From Silene latifolia (Eukaryota > Streptophyta > Magnoliopsida > Caryophyllales > Caryophyllaceae), in NCBI RefSeq assembly GCF_048544455.1, contig NC_133526.1, positions 5,968,001 to 6,032,000 of the forward strand: 64,000 bases of DNA. Reading direction: 5' to 3'. Both the position numbers and the translations under genes were made by a program. Position 1 is the stretch's first letter. Every line of letters starts with the position of its first letter. Shown piece after piece: positions 63,891 through 64,000 of the stretch. The notes under the pieces are model-generated. The model searched no databases. It saw only the letters and a list, made by a program, of their open reading frames with translations, and had not been told where the DNA came from.

Positions 63891-64000
63891 TTTTATACTG
63901 TAGGCTGTAGTGAGTCAGTGGTGTCACCTTTGCTTCTTTTGGATTATTCTTATACTCCATATCAACTAGTGAGTAGTGTCTAGTAAATGTAAATAATGAT

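Overview
The window is a piece of a plant nuclear genome, from a eudicot. The host genes have many small exons with GT-AG introns and AT-rich introns, and plant-specific transposon families lie between and inside them (Athila-group LTR element, Helitrons, Stowaway and Mutator-like MITEs, hAT-like MITEs, an Au-like SINE). A Caryophyllales plant is my guess from the style of the MITEs (acggatatccgtc cores); the sequence does not prove it.

Layout. 1-10145: most of one minus-strand Athila-group (Ty3/gypsy) LTR retrotransposon with gag, pol, an extra downstream ORF and one long LTR; its other LTR lies left of the window. 10146-12400: AT-rich spacer with a Helitron. 12697-17339 (+): plant cysteine oxidase (PCO), five exons. 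18891-28922 (+): CPSF73-II / Integrator-subunit-11-like metallo-beta-lactamase nuclease, 14 exons. 30040-32604 (-): ribosomal protein eL32, three coding exons. 33.2-35.5 kb: repeats, including a solo LTR and a hAT-like MITE. 35907-42516 (+): vacuolar-type cationic amino acid transporter (CAT2/CAT4 type), 14 exons. 43120-45653 (-): small uncharacterised protein with one C-terminal membrane segment, four exons. 45.7-51.6 kb: repeat-rich spacer with a second solo LTR, a reverse Helitron, a Helitron 3' end and a TIR element. 51667 onward (+): the first 13 exons of the exocyst subunit SEC3; the gene runs off the right edge.

All exon models were built by hand from reading frame, splice sites and remembered homologues. 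Each model keeps one open frame through every junction. The host genes are unrelated housekeeping genes (oxygen sensing, RNA 3' processing, translation, amino acid storage, secretion), not a cluster. PCO/CPSF73-II are in tandem; CPSF73-II/eL32 and CAT/43-kb gene are convergent; eL32/CAT and 43-kb gene/SEC3 are divergent.

The most interesting material is in the repeats: about a dozen short GC-rich hairpin modules scattered in both the LTR and an internal spacer of the Athila element; a TIR element family with two clean insertions in opposite orientation; a 1076-bp Mutator-like element and a seven-unit tandem array in SEC3 introns; a duplicated eL32 intron segment with a MITE in only one copy; and a large inverted repeat in an intron of the uncharacterised gene. 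I saw no sign of an unknown multi-gene system.
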